From NCBI GenBank assembly GCA_038503075.1, contig JBCAML010000005.1:1612001-1676000 (forward strand): a DNA stretch of 64,000 bases, read 5' to 3'. Under the pieces are notes generated by a model. It was not told the DNA's origin. It worked only from the letters and a program-made list of their open reading frames with translations, and did no database searches. Made by a program: the position numbers and the translations under genes. Shown in pieces: positions 10,995 through 23,432 of the stretch (position 1 is the first letter of the stretch; each line of letters starts with the position of its first letter). The DNA comes from Gyromitra esculenta (lineage: Eukaryota; Ascomycota; Pezizomycetes; Pezizales; Discinaceae).

Positions 10995-13900
10995 TTATAA
11001 CCGTGAGCTCCTGCGAACCTTAACCAGGTCTCTCCTGGGTTTAACCGGATATCTTTGATGAAAGGAGTCTACTGCTTCTGTTTCCTCATGGTATTCGGCA
11101 GGCTCCCAAGTGGGTAGGGCATAACCGGTCCATTCGATCAGGTATTGAAGTTTACCGCGGCGAAAACGGGAGTCGAGAACACTTTCTACGAGGTATTCCT
11201 CATGATCATTAACCTGAATTGAAGGGGGTGGCACAATAATTTGGCCGGGAATGGAATCGGTGGGGGCTGCCCTTAGGAGTGAAACGTGGAACACCGGATG
11301 GTATTTCATCGAAACTGGTAATTCGACCTCGTAGGCATAGGCAGAGATTACCCGTTTAATTGGAAAGGGGCCACTCCATTTCCAATCCAACTTCCTCGAA
11401 TTCCTGGTCGTTCTCATGTTCTTCATAGACACAAAGACTTCATCATCGACCTTGAACGAAGGCGCAGGGACACGGTGTCGATTGGTACTATCTTCAAAGA
11501 TGTCTTGAGCCACTCTCATCTGTGTTCGAAGAAAGTCCCTGAGGTATTCCATTTTTTTCGCGAAATCATTGGCATCAAGCGTCTGAGGAGAACCATCGTT
11601 AGGGATAACAGAAGTATCGAAGCGGGGGTGGTAGCCATAGTTTGCAAAGAAGGGGGTAGCCTTTGTACTGGCAGATTCCTGGTTATTTGCAGCGAACTCA
11701 ACGATAGGTAACCACTTTGACCAGTCGTCTTGTTGATAGGAGACATAGCAGCGAAGATATTGCTCCATCACAGCATTAAGGCGTTCGGTTTGACCGTCAG
11801 TTTCTGGGTGGAAAGAAGTGGACATGCGAGCAGCAATATTTAGACGTAAACATAAATGCTTCCAGAACTTTGCAGTGAATTGTGTTCCTCTGTCCGACGT
11901 AATATGCGTGGGTAGTCCATGAAGTTTCCAAACATTTTGAAGATAGAGTTCAGCGGTTTGTTTGGCATTGATCTTAGTGTTGCAAGGAATTAGATGTCGC
12001 ATTTTGGACAGTCTGCCCACTATAACCATTATCGCATCGAAACCATTTGACTCAGGGAGGCCGGTGACGAAGTCCATTGACAGCTCTTCCCAAGGGCGAT
12101 TAGGAATTGGAAGGGGCTTTAAAACGCCGTGGGTACCAAGGGTGCTGGGTTTTGCTCGTCGGCAGATATGGCAGTTCCTTGTATACCGTCCGATGTACTC
12201 TCTCATTTTTGGCCAATAAAAGTGTCTGGAGATGAGCTCAAAGGATTTTTCGCGTCCTGGGTGGCCAGCAGAGGGGGCATCGTGGTGTCGTTGCAGAATA
12301 AGAAGGCGGAGTGGATCATGATCGGGAATATAGAGCTTATGGCGGTAGAAGAGTCGGTTATTAATCTCGGAACAATCACGGAGTGTGATTTCCTTGGATT
12401 GTTGTTCACCGTTCTTTAGTGCTAATAGGATTTTTTGTGGAAATGGGTCAGCTATATATCCATCGTTCATTAAAATCTCCAGGGGGGCATCCAATTCAGC
12501 GGGTTCATTTGATAAAGAACCTGAAAACAAACTTAGCTTGGAATCAATGTTCTTCTCTTTCAAGATTACTTGGTGTTGATATTGTAATCTTTTATCCCCT
12601 TCTTCAGGGAGATCTCCTGATCTCCTGGTCAATGTGTCTGGTTTTCCACCTTGGACTCCGGGTCGATACGTGATAATAAAATCGAAGCGAGAGAGGTACT
12701 CTGCCCATCTGACTTGTCTCCGGTTAAGCTGCTTGGTAGTCATGAAATACTCCAAGTTCTTATGATCGGTGATAACTGAGATGGGGAATTCGGCTCCTTC
12801 GAGTTCTGGGCGCCATTCTTCAAAGCAACGGATTATGGCTAGGAGTTCCTTATCGTAAATCTCGTAATTGCATTCGGCAGGTGAATGCTTTTTTGAGAAG
12901 AAGGCCACTGGGTGGAGTATGCCGTTGTCGTCTAGTTGGGAAAGAACACCGCCGGATACGAAGTCCGATGCTTTGGATTCTACGAAGATTTTCTTACGGG
13001 GATCGAAGTGCATAAGCACAGGAGCCTTGGTAAATGCATCTTTAAGGGTTTCAAACGCAAGTTCGGCTTCAACAGTCCATTCGAAAATTATGCCTTTTTT
13101 CGTAAAGGCAGTAAGGGGAGCGGAGAGACGAGAGAATCCTAAGATGAACCGACGGTAAAAATTAGCGAACCCGAGAAAAGCTTGGACATCTTTGACTGAT
13201 TTTGGGCGATTCCAGTCTCTGACGGCTTTTAGTTTATCTTCGTCCATCTTGATACCTTCGGGTGTGAGGACTAGGCCGAGGTATTTAATGGACTGTACGT
13301 GGAATTCGCACTTCTCAGGTTTGAGGAGGATATTATTGATCTTTAGAGCATCAAGGACTTTTCTGACGTGTATTTTATGCTCGGTGAGGGTATCACTATA
13401 GATTAGGATATCGTCGAGGTAAGCTGTGCAGAATAGGTCCAAGTATTCTCGAAGGGAGTCATTGACGAAGCGTTGGAAGGTTCTGGGGGCATTGGTGAGG
13501 CCAAATGGCATTACCATGTATTCGTAAAGGCCATACCGAGTTCGGAAGGCTGTTTTCCATTCCTCTCCTTCGGCAATGCGAATTTGATGGAAGCCATCGC
13601 GAAGATCGAGTTTTGAATACCATTGGGCTTTTGCAAGACGGTCTAAGGTTTCTTTGATCAGGGGAGATGTATATCGGTCCTTAACTGTGAGAGCATTAAG
13701 GCCACGGTAGTCGACACAAAGGCGGAGAGATCCATCAGGTTTGGCGGCAAAGAGGACTGGGGAACCGGCAGAAGACGAACTGGCGCGAATAAAGCCCTTC
13801 TCTAGGTTGTCTTCGATGTACTTCTTAAGGACTAGAAGTTCATCCCGTGACATACCGTAGAGGGGGCCGAATGGTGGTTCCTTGCCTTCTTGGAGGGTGA

Positions 13901-14659
13901 TGCGATGATCATAGGGGCGACGGGGGGGAGTCCTTGGGTCTTTGCTTTATCGAACATGTCTAGGTATTCGTGATACTCAGCGGGTATTCTTTGTCTCCAT
14001 TCCTCTTTAGTGGTTTTGCTATCGAGGACTTTGTTTATTTCGTATAGAGACATTGAATAGACCTGAATACCCCTTTTCCTGGCGAGCATGCGGAAACTGG
14101 CGGCTCCAATAAAAGCGGCGTTAAGCTTAGCTGGAGGTGGGATGGCGGCGACGGAAACAATAGGTTGTTTGGGGGCACAGTGGGTGGTGCAGAACTCAGA
14201 GTTGAATTCAATGCTTTTATTGGCGAATTGTAGGTGGATGTCATGGAGGTTCATCCACGGGATACCGAGCACTAGGGGGTAGTGTCCTAGCTTGGTGACG
14301 AAGAAGGGAGCTTTTTCATTATGTTGTTGAATAGAAAGCTCCAAGTGGCAAAGGTTGGTGATATCTCCCGAGGCAATTGTTCGGCCGTCAATGACTTCTA
14401 ATTGGCGAGGGGTTTTAAGGGGAGACAATGGTAGGGAATGGTGACGCACAAAGTTTTCATCAATGAAAGCGAACCCTGAGGCTCCAGTGTCAAGAAGTGC
14501 GTGTGTTTTTATAACTTTATTTTGGTGGGAAAGGCTACATGAAACTACAAAGTGTTCCCCATCCAAATTATCCTCCACGCACATATTCGACACTGAAAAC
14601 CCAGAAATAGAGAACGCTGACAAAGGAGAAAAAGGAACCGGAGCGGGAATTAGTTTAAA
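10995..14659 (-). pseudogene. pol: B1 pol, one frameshift and a damaged RNase H
   Basis: The domain order is as in the other copies. A 1-nt deletion in a C run near 13925-13931 breaks the sequence between protease and RT (GLPPRRPYD in other copies), splitting the frame into 13832-14651 and 10995-13853. The RNase H motif ETDASDF reads ESKASDF (near 12975), so the first catalytic Asp is Lys. Integrase residues ([22 protein letters not shown]) and the chromodomain (LIEWTGYALPTWEP) are kept. Unlike type A copies, pol stops before the LTR. Confidence 0.92.
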
Positions 14660-15894
14660 GACTCAACTGAGTCTGCTGCATCGAAAGCAGGAAAGCGAGG
14701 AGGCAGAGGCGGCGGAAAAACAGAGGGAGCTGGAGGTGTAGCGGCGGCATTGGTGACGGCTCCTCTCATGGCGGGGCGCTTGGAGGCAGAAGGGCAGTTT
14801 GAGAAAATATGCCCTTCCCCGGCGCAGAACAGGCAACGATTGTTGGTTTGTCTCCAAGATTTCTCTTCAGGAGACAGTTTTCTTCTCCCGTTTATTTGAA
14901 CATATCGTTGTTCAGGGGCGGGGCGAGAGGTGGAGGTACGACCGAAGGAGAGATCCATGGGGACAAGTCCTCCAGGGGCAAAGGAGGAGGAAGCGGGAGT
15001 ATAGGCGGCGGGGGTGGCGGCAGGGGCGGCGAATTGTCCCATGGTGTTGCGGACGGCATTTTTCTTCTCCCTTCTTGCTCGGATTCGGTTATCCAGGCGG
15101 AGGAGGAAGGCGCAGAGGGAAGTGAAGGTGGTGGGGAAGTCGGCAACAGTTACTACCGCTTCTTTTAGCTCGTCCGACATGCCGAATTCTAGAGCATCAT
15201 TTTTGGCCGACTCATCATAGTTGAGACGCCCCATGATGCGTTGAAAGTCGGCAAGGTAGGCGGAGAAGTCTCGCTTCCCTTGTCGGAGTTGGTGCAGCTC
15301 GCGGCGGGCAGTACCGAGAGGGTCGGGATCGCCGAAGGCTGTTTCCAAGGCGGTGATTAAATCGGCGGCGGAGTTCCAGGTGGTAGTTCCGTCAGGAAGG
15401 ACGGAGTGGCGAACTTGTTCGAGGGCGGCTCCCTCGAGACGGCTAATAGCATACAACACCATGTTGTTGCTGTTGGAGAAACGGTCGGCGTTAACCGAGA
15501 GCTTTGATCTGAGTTGTAGAACGAACCCAGGGAGTTTATCGCGAGACCCGTTGAACTTATCTGGGTCAGGCATTTTGTCCGAGCGGCCTCCTTGAGTGTG
15601 AGCAGGAGGGGGTGGCGGCGATGGTGCAGGTGGTGGGGGGACGGCGTTTTGGAGACGGGCGATTTCCGCTTCGGCTGCCTGCAACTGGGATTGGCAGGTA
15701 TTGAACCTAGCCGTCATGTTATTCCTCTCTTGAGTAGCTTCCTCAAGTTGTAGGTCTGTGTAGGTGAGGTTATCTACTCGCTGTTGGTAGTGCGAGCGGA
15801 TTTCCTCGTAGGCGGAGGCGAGGTCGGCATTGGCGGCGGCTTGGAAATTCTCAAAGGTGGGGAAGGTCCAGGGGGCGGGAGCGGGGTTGCTCAT
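14650..15894 (-). CDS. gag: B1 Gag (type B)
   Basis: A 414-aa Gag, open from ATG at 15894 (MSNPAPAPWTF) to TAA at 14650. An upstream in-frame ATG at 15957 lies in the LTR and was not chosen. The N-terminal half is helical and likely coiled-coil, followed by a proline-rich linker. The capsid-like region starts at MPDPDKFNGS, and there is a CX2CX4HX4C knuckle (CLFCAGEGHIFSNC). It ends in the slippery heptamer TTTAAAC (14653-14659 on the minus strand). Confidence 0.9.
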   Translation of the reverse strand: MSNPAPAPWTFPTFENFQAAANADLASAYEEIRSHYQQRVDNLTYTDLQLEEATQERNNMTARFNTCQSQLQAAEAEIARLQNAVPPPPAPSPPPPPAHTQGGRSDKMPDPDKFNGSRDKLPGFVLQLRSKLSVNADRFSNSNNMVLYAISRLEGAALEQVRHSVLPDGTTTWNSAADLITALETAFGDPDPLGTARRELHQLRQGKRDFSAYLADFQRIMGRLNYDESAKNDALEFGMSDELKEAVVTVADFPTTFTSLCAFLLRLDNRIRARREKKNAVRNTMGQFAAPAATPAAYTPASSSFAPGGLVPMDLSFGRTSTSRPAPEQRYVQINGRRKLSPEEKSWRQTNNRCLFCAGEGHIFSNCPSASKRPAMRGAVTNAAATPPAPSVFPPPLPPRFPAFDAADSVESLN

Positions 15895-15951
15895 GGTAAC
15901 GTCGGAAGTAGACGAGTATTGGTAGAGGGTGTAGATATGGAAGCAACGTAA

Positions 15952-16359
15952 TCTCAAGGAGCGAGATTCTCGTCAAGCTCTCAGGTATCCTCCGAGATAA
16001 GCAGTGCTACTTGAACGAGAAACCAATGACAGGAGAAGGTACAAAGATTCTACAGGCTCTACTAATGGTTCAAGTTATGATGACTTGAAGGCGGCGACAG
16101 CGAAAGATTACGAGGTGTAATCTGAGGTTGTATTCGTAGGATACAGTGAGTGTACAATAGAAGACGTTGCTTAAAGAAAGAAGAAGAAAAAGTACAACAA
16201 GAGGGGAAATCCCTTTGCTTAAATACTAAAATCCCAACTCCTTTGATGACAAAATCATGACTCATCGTAATGGAATACCAAAGAAACACAAAGAACAACG
16301 AAACGCAACAACCATATACCCATGCACCTAACTAACCAACGAAACGTCCATCCATGAAA
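15952..16359 (-). repeat. B1 5' LTR (type B)
   Basis: 408 bp. The adjoining internal sequence (15939-15951, minus strand TTACGTTGCTTCC) is the primer site, complementary to AAGCAACGT inside this LTR. Confidence 0.93.
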
Positions 16360-18226
16360 GCCTCCTCCAACTCCACTGGATCAGACCATATACCCATTAT
16401 TACACATCTCCATACTCCTCATCATGCAACTGCCAGGCCATCACCCGACTGGTCAAAAACCAATTGGAAAAATCTCACGCCGATTATTCGGAAAATTAAA
16501 ATCCCTCCCCCTCCTCCGTTACCAGACCTTGATCAATGGTTCACAAAATCACTCAACTTAGTGACCACGCCGCTCATCTTAGAAACCCCAACCAAAAGAC
16601 CTTCTAAATGGTCAAAAAAATGGTGGAGCCCTCTGCTATCCGACCTAAGAAGAATCTTTCATTCAATCAACCGATCCCATCGCAACCAATTTAAAGGTTC
16701 GAAAGCCCCCCCCTCCGCAGAAGTACGCAAAGCAAAATATGCCTACTTTCATGAAATCGCCAAATGCAAAAAGAACCACTGGAGTTCCTTTTTAGCGAAC
16801 GCCTCACCCTCCGACATATGGGCTGCCAAAAGAATGAAAACCTCATCCTCCAATGATGTTTTTCCCAACCTTCCCAATATTAACACTCCTACACAACTCG
16901 CCTCTTCACTTATCCAACACTTTTTTCCCCCGCGTATTATAAAACCTCCGCCCCTCTATCACCTCCACGCAGATTTTAAAGAAATTGACTTCGACGAAAT
17001 CTCTTCAGCATTACGCGCCTCCTCCAACACATCTGCTCCCGGCCCAGATACTATTCCTTACAGCATCTGGAAAAAAATCAATAACATTAACCCAAATATT
17101 ATCCATTCACTCCTCAATCCCCTAGCACAGTACGGATACCATCCGCTCCAACTCAAAAAAGCTTTCGGGATCGTACTCCCAAAACCAAATAAAGAATCTT
17201 ATTCTTCAGCAACCTCTTTCAGAGTCATTGTACTGCTGGAAACCCTTTCAAAAATACTAGAACGTATTATTGCAACACGACTCGCCTACCTCTCTCGCTC
17301 AAATGGCCTCATTCACCCCAATCAATGCGGCTCGCTATCACTTATATCAACCGGAGATGCAGTCTCCGCACTCCTTCACGACGTCCAGCTCCTCCAAGCA
17401 GCTGACAAGAAAGTCTCTACACTTTTCTTAGATATCAAAGGTGGGTTTGACAACGTCAACCCCCATATCCTGGAAAAAAGACTTCTTGATCACAATATTC
17501 CACTTTATATGACCTCTTGGATCATATCCTTTCTTCATTCCCGCGAATGCGCCCTCCTATTTAAAGGGTCACCACGAAAATTTCTTCCTGTATCTGTAGG
17601 AGTCCCCCAAGGCTCACCTATATCTCCACTTTTATTTTGTATTTACGTCGCCCCCCTTCACCTCAGTAACGCTTCTAAATTCACATTTTCATATGTGGAC
17701 AATTTTGCTATCACAGTTTTTTCGCACTCCAGTAGGAAAAACGCTGGACTCTTAGAACAAGCAGCCTGCGACATTAACATCGTGGGAGATGCCATTCAAG
17801 TTTCCTTCTCGATTCCCAAAACAGAACTTATCCATTGGACGACAATCCATAACCGACTTCCCCCTACTCCAGGCGCTTCCATCCAACTCAATGGAAATAC
17901 CTTCCCTCCACAACTATGTATTCGTTGGTTAGGTTTTTGGCTCTCCCACAACTTCAACACGAATACACACTTTCTCAAAAGGTTGTCATCTGCTCAAAAA
18001 GCTTTTTTTGCAATCAAATCTCTATCAACGTCCGGTTCAGAGCTTACAGGCTCCAATGCCCGCAAACTTGCCATGGGCCTTATACGACCAATACTTACAT
18101 ATGGAATGAATATACTCATTCTATCAACAACCATCTTCAAAAAACTTGACCCGTTCTGGAACACTGTTCTCAGATGGATCACGAACTGCTTTTCATCCAC
18201 AAACATTGGTGCCCTCACTCGAGAAG
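16360..18226 (+). pseudogene. LINE ORF2, end of endonuclease plus reverse transcriptase (piece 2 of 3)
   Basis: It opens with the duplicated GCCTC, then GSDHIPI of the endonuclease. The RT domain follows: FLDIKGGFDNV (motif A, with its catalytic Asp) and GVPQGSPISPLLF (motif B). Motif C, normally YADD, reads SYVDN here. The second catalytic Asp is Asn and Ala is Val, so this RT should be inactive. The frame stays open up to the A2 insertion at 18227 and continues at 30067. Confidence 0.9.
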
Positions 18227-18642
18227 TTTCACGGATGAAGCGAGATGATGGGTTAGGGTTCAGGAAGTAATGGTTGCAACGGAGGATGGTTTCTTTGATA
18301 ATGTCTTTGTTGTTCGGCTGTGTTTCGGTTACGAGTCACGAGGGGAATTGCGGGGTATATAAGAGATGGGTCTTGGATGGTTGTTATGGTTTTCTTCTCT
18401 TCTCCTTAAGCAACGTTCTCAGTTTACTTCTTCTGTATTTTGTTCAATACCATCTTGATTCTATCTCAGAATCCTCGCGGTCGCTGTCGCTGTAAAACAC
18501 TCTCACACTTAACTCGCCTTGAGTTAAACCCACGTAGGACCTGTAGAAAACTTCGTCACTCTTATCGCAACAGTTCTCGTTTAAGTAGCTCTGCTCACCT
18601 TCTGGGATACAGAAGGGCTTAGACTGGGACTGAACCGTGAGA
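18227..18642 (+). repeat. A2 5' LTR (type A)
   Basis: 416 bp. TATATAA lies at 18356-18362 and AAGCAACGT at 18408-18416. The primer site follows at 18643-18655. Its hairpins show base swaps relative to the other copies, for example CTTCTG-GGATA-CAGAAG. Confidence 0.93.
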
Positions 18643-18685
18643 TTACGTTGCTTTCTCTATCTACACCTCCTACACCAAAATAACG

Positions 18686-20023
18686 ATGAGCTCCCCCGCC
18701 CCCGCCACCTCCTCATCTGAAGGAGCCGCCGTCGCCACACCCCGCTTCCCCACAAAGGAAGCCTTTGCCCAGGCCTATAGAGACGACCCCGTCGAGTTGT
18801 TTAATCGACTCCGGGAACTCAACCAGGCTCTCGAGGATCAGATTGATGTCCTGCAAGAAGGAACGCAGGAGCTAGAGATAAAGCTCAACACCGCCCAGAT
18901 CCAAACAAACAACGCCAACCTCCACGCCCAACAACAAGACCAACGGGTCAGCGATGCCTCAGCCCTCATTGACCGATTACGTCGAGAACGGAATGAGGCT
19001 CGCGCAAACCTTTCTCTTCCCCCGGCTCCACCAAACCTCACAGCCACTCCCCCGCCGCCATCAGTCACCACCCATCGCTCTGAACGTATGCCGGACCCGG
19101 AGAAATTTGACGGATCCAGGGCGAAACTCCCCGGCTTCATCCTCCAACTCCGTTCAAAACTTGCGGTTAACAGGGATCGATTCGCTGACGAGAATACCAT
19201 GATTCTCTATACGATCAACCGCTTGGAGGGAGCGGCCTTGGAACAAGTTCGACACACAGTCCTTCCTTCCGGCCTCACAACCTGGACCAACGCCGCCGCC
19301 CTCATCGCCGCCTTGGAGACTGCCTTCGGGGACCCCGACCCCACCGGTACCGCACGACGAGAACTGCACCAACTTCGCCAAGGCAAACGCGACTTTTCCG
19401 CCTACCTAGCGGATTTTCAACGCATCATGGGACAGCTAAACTTCGATGAAAATTCGAAGATGGATGCCCTTGAGCATGGTATGTCAGAAGAACTGAAGGA
19501 AGCTATGGTCTTCGCTGCCGCTATGCCCGCTACTCTTAACGACATGATCCTGGTCCTTACCCGAATGGACAATCGCATCCGAGCCCGTAAGGCAGAGAAG
19601 CGAGGGAATACCCGCGAGAATATGGGACAGTTTAGTGCCCCAGCCAATGCAATGACTCCCTTCGTCCCCGCCTCATCATTCGTACCAGGAGGCCTTGCTC
19701 CTATGGATCTCTCTTTCGGACGCACTAGCAACCTTTCTCGCCCCCCTCAGGACCAAAGATACACCATGGTCAACGGCAGAAGGAAGCTATCGGAAGAAGA
19801 GAAACAATGGCGCCGTGCCACAGGGAAATGCATGTTCTGCGCCGCCCCCGATCACTCCTACGCCAACTGCCCTTCCGCCCCAAAGAAACCCACGATGAGA
19901 GGGGCTCTCACCGCACCACCCGCCAACCGCACACCTCCGGCCTCCTCTCTACCACCACCGCCTCTCCCCCCTCAGTTTTTTGCTTTAGAATCCGCCAGCG
20001 CCTCAAGCGAGGCTTTAAACTAG
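18686..20023 (+). CDS. gag: A2 Gag
   Basis: 445 aa, intact. Order: N-terminal helical region (about 30-110) with a predicted coiled coil, proline-rich linker, capsid-like region from MPDPEKFDGS to about residue 300, and a CX2CX4HX4C knuckle (CMFCAAPDHSYANC) near the C-terminus for RNA packaging. It ends GCT TTA AAC TAG, which contains the -1 slippery site. The start ATG at 18686 lies 43 nt after the LTR. Confidence 0.93.
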   Translation: MSSPAPATSSSEGAAVATPRFPTKEAFAQAYRDDPVELFNRLRELNQALEDQIDVLQEGTQELEIKLNTAQIQTNNANLHAQQQDQRVSDASALIDRLRRERNEARANLSLPPAPPNLTATPPPPSVTTHRSERMPDPEKFDGSRAKLPGFILQLRSKLAVNRDRFADENTMILYTINRLEGAALEQVRHTVLPSGLTTWTNAAALIAALETAFGDPDPTGTARRELHQLRQGKRDFSAYLADFQRIMGQLNFDENSKMDALEHGMSEELKEAMVFAAAMPATLNDMILVLTRMDNRIRARKAEKRGNTRENMGQFSAPANAMTPFVPASSFVPGGLAPMDLSFGRTSNLSRPPQDQRYTMVNGRRKLSEEEKQWRRATGKCMFCAAPDHSYANCPSAPKKPTMRGALTAPPANRTPPASSLPPPPLPPQFFALESASASSEALN

Positions 20024-20058
20024 TTCAACCAAGGCTGACCAGTGACCCTGCCTTGGTT
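20014..20058 (+). promoter_or_regulatory. A2 gag-pol -1 frameshift signal
   Basis: TTTAAAC at 20014-20020, stop TAG, 6-nt spacer, hairpin AACCAAGGC/GCCTTGGTT with a 14-nt loop (20027-20058). The last pair is C-G where A1 has T-A, a compensatory change. Confidence 0.82.
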
Positions 20059-23000
20059 CCGTCCTCTTCTCCTTTGTCTGCATTTTCAATTTCCGGGTTT
20101 TCAGTTTCTAGTTTAAGCGTGGAGGATCAGTTAGATGGGGAACATTTTGTAGTTTCGTGCAACATTTCCCATAATAATAAAATCATCAAAACACACGCTT
20201 TGCTAGACACTGGAGCCTCTGGATTTGCATTCATTGACAAGAATTTCGCGAGTCACCACTCTCTTCCCCTTTCGCCGTTAAAAATACCCAGACAACTTGA
20301 AGTAATCGATGGCCGTCCAGTTGCCTCAGGAGACATTACTCACCTCGCCAACATTAACTTGTCCATCCAACAGCACCAAGAACAAGCCCCCTGCTTCGTG
20401 ACCCAGTTGGGACACTATCCCCTAGTGCTAGGAATCCCTTGGATGAATCACCATGATGTTCACCTTCACTTTGCCGATAAACGCATTGAGTTTAATTCTA
20501 AACTCTGCACCACCCGCTGTGCCCCTCGCCTACCTCCTGTATCAACACCCTCGATCCCCGCTCCCCCCAGACTAAATCTATCCTTCATTGGTGCTGCCAG
20601 TTTCAGGACTCTTGCCCGAAAACACTCTTCCCAAGCCTATGCGATGTCCCTCTACGAAATTAATAAAATCCTAGAGGAAAAGACCAGTAAGGAAGAATGG
20701 AAAGCAAGGATACCGGCCGAGTACCACGAATTCCTAGATATGTTTGATAAAAGCAAAGCCCAAGGATTACCTCCACGACGCTCGTATGATCACAAAATTC
20801 AGCTAATGGAAGGGAAAGACGCACCGTTTGGCCCCCTTTATGGAATGTCCAGGGAAGAACTCATTGTTCTCAAAAAATACATCGAGGATAACTTGGAAAA
20901 AGGCTTTATTCGCGCCAGCTCTTCCCCTGCTGGATCCCCCGTCCTCTTTGTAAAGAAAGCTGATGGCTCGTTGAGACTCTGCGTGGACTATCGGGGCCTA
21001 AATGCAATCACTGTCAAAGATCGATATACCTCCCCGCTTATTAGAGAAACGCTAGACCGCCTAGCCAAAGCACAATGGTATACCAAACTAGACCTTCGAG
21101 ACGGCTACCATCAAGTACGCATTGCAGAAGGAGATGAGTGGAAAACAGCCTTCCGCACCCGTTACGGCTTATATGAATACCAAGTCATGCCATTTGGCTT
21201 AACCAATGCCCCCGGAACCTTCCAGCGATTCGTAAATGACTGTCTTACTGAATATTTGGATATATTCTGTACTGCTTACCTAGACGATATCCTCATTTAC
21301 AGTGATACATTTGCGGAACACCAAATTCATGTACGGAAGGTACTGCAGACACTCAAGGATAACGATATCCTGCTTAAACCAGAAAAATGCGAATTTGAGG
21401 TACAAACCACGAAGTATTTGGGTCTCATTCTCACCCCCGATGGCATCAAGATGGACGAGGAAAAGCTCAAAGCCGTCAGAGAGTGGGGAACACCAAGAAG
21501 CGTTAAAGACGTCCAAGCCTTCCTAGGTTTTGCCAATTTTTACCGACGGTTTATCCTAGGATTTTCCAAGCTTGCTTCACCCCTTACAGCACTCACAAAA
21601 AAGGGAATAATATTCGAATGGACAGTTGAAGCGGATATTGCTTTTGAGAACCTTAAACACGCCTTTACCACTGCCCCTATCCTCATTCACTTCGACCCCG
21701 ACAAAAAGATCATCGTAGAAACGGATGCCTCCGATTTTGTATCGGGAGGAGTCCTATCTCAATACGATGATAATGGCGTTTTACATCCAGTAGCTTTCTT
21801 CTCAAAAAAACATTCTCCCGCAGAATGCAATTACGAGATCTACGATAAGGAACTACTAGCAATCATCCGAGTCTTCGAGGAATGGCGCCCTGAATTAGAA
21901 GGATCGAAGCACCCCATCGACGTGATCAGCGATCATAAAAACCTTGAGTATTTTATGAGTACCAAACAGCTAAATCGCCGTCAAGCACGATGGGCTGAAT
22001 ACCTCTCTCGCTTCGACTTCGTAATTACGTATCGACCAGGCACTCAAGGAGGAAAGCCCGACGCATTGACAAGGAGATCAGGAGATCTCCCCAAGGAAGG
22101 GGATGAAAGATTGGCGCATCAAAGCCAAGTGGTATTAAAAAAGGAGAATATTGATCCCAAGATAAGTTTGTTGTCGGCTTCTTTGTCAAATGAAGCCGCT
22201 GAATTGGACGCCCCCCTTTTTAAACTTTTTCAAGAAGGATATATCACTGATAAGTTCCCGGAAAAGATACTCGCGGCATTAAAGAATAAAGAACAACAAT
22301 CCAAGGAAATTACCCTAAGTGAATGCAGTAATGAGAATAATCTATTACGCTACCGTGATTGTCTCTACGTCCCCAACCTCGACTCTCTCAGACTTGAACT
22401 TATCCGAAGACATCATGACACCCCAGCGGCAGGCCATCCAGGACGTGATAAAACCTTTGAACTCCTAGCCCGGAACTTTTATTGGCCCAAGATGCGAGAA
22501 TCAGTCAGCCGGTACGTCCGAAACTGCCATACCTGCCAAAGAGCCAAACCAAATACCCAACGAACTCAAGGCGTCCTTCGCCCCTTACCAATTCCCAACC
22601 GTCCCTGGCAAGAGATTTCGATGGACTTTGTTACAGGCCTTCCAGAATCTAACGGCTATGATGCTATCATGGTTATTGTTGACCGATTATCCAAAATGCG
22701 ACATCTAATCCCATGCAATACTACGGTTAATTCCCGAGATGTAGCTGATCTTTATTTGCAACATATCTGGAAGTTACATGGATTGCCTACACATGTCACC
22801 TCCGATCGAGGCACCCAGTTCACAGCTCATTTTTGGAAGGATCTTTGTGGAAGACTTGGAATTCAGGCTCGAATGTCTACAGCCTTCCACCCGGAAACCG
22901 ATGGGCAAACGGAACGATTGAATGCAGTCATGGAGCAATACTTGCGCTCTTATGTCTCTTATCAGCAGGACGATTGGAGTAAATGGTTGCCAATGGCCGA

Positions 23001-23432
23001 GTTCTCTGCTAATAACCAGGAATCGGCCAGTACTAAAGTTTCCCCTTTTTTTGCTAATTACGGTTACCACCCTCGTTTCGACACCACCCTCCTTCCCGTC
23101 CGGAATACATCTCAAAGCTTAGATGCTGCCTCGTTCAGTCAAACTATGCAAGAGTTATACGATTATCTACGAACGCAAATAAGAACGGCCCAAGATATCC
23201 AAGAGACCGCAACAAATAAGCACCGAACCCCAGCCCCTAACTATCAAGCCGGTGATCAAGTCTTTGTTTCCATGAAGAATGTTAGAACCGTGCGTAATGC
23301 CAGAAAGCTGGACTGGAAATGGATGGGGCCTTACTCGGTCAAGAAAACCGTGTCCCCCTTTGCTTATGAGATTGATCTTCCCGTGTCGGTCAAGTATCAC
23401 CCTGTTTTTCATGTTTCCTTGTTGAAACCCGC
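20014..23432 (+). CDS. pol: A2 Pol, N-terminal piece (protease to GPY/F)
   Basis: The -1 frame relative to gag is open from 19807, upstream of the slip site, to the A3 insertion. Protease DTGASG, RT YLDD, RNase H ETDASDF, integrase ([26 protein letters not shown]) and GPY/F (WMGPYSVKK) are all intact. A3 interrupts it after VSLLKPA. An apparent C-terminus reading on into A3 (to 23619) is an artefact of the insertion. The chromodomain is in the second piece at 29374-29665. Confidence 0.9.

Larger units (their letters stand above)
10577..16359 (-). mobile_element. element B1: full-length Ty3/Gypsy chromovirus, minus strand, inactivated
   Basis: The element is 5783 bp with TSD GCCTC (10572-10576, 16360-16364), inside the LINE endonuclease domain. 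LTRs are 10577-10983 and 15952-16359 (type B). Gag is complete. Pol has a 1-nt deletion and a lost RNase H catalytic residue, and the frameshift hairpin is deleted. Confidence 0.95.
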
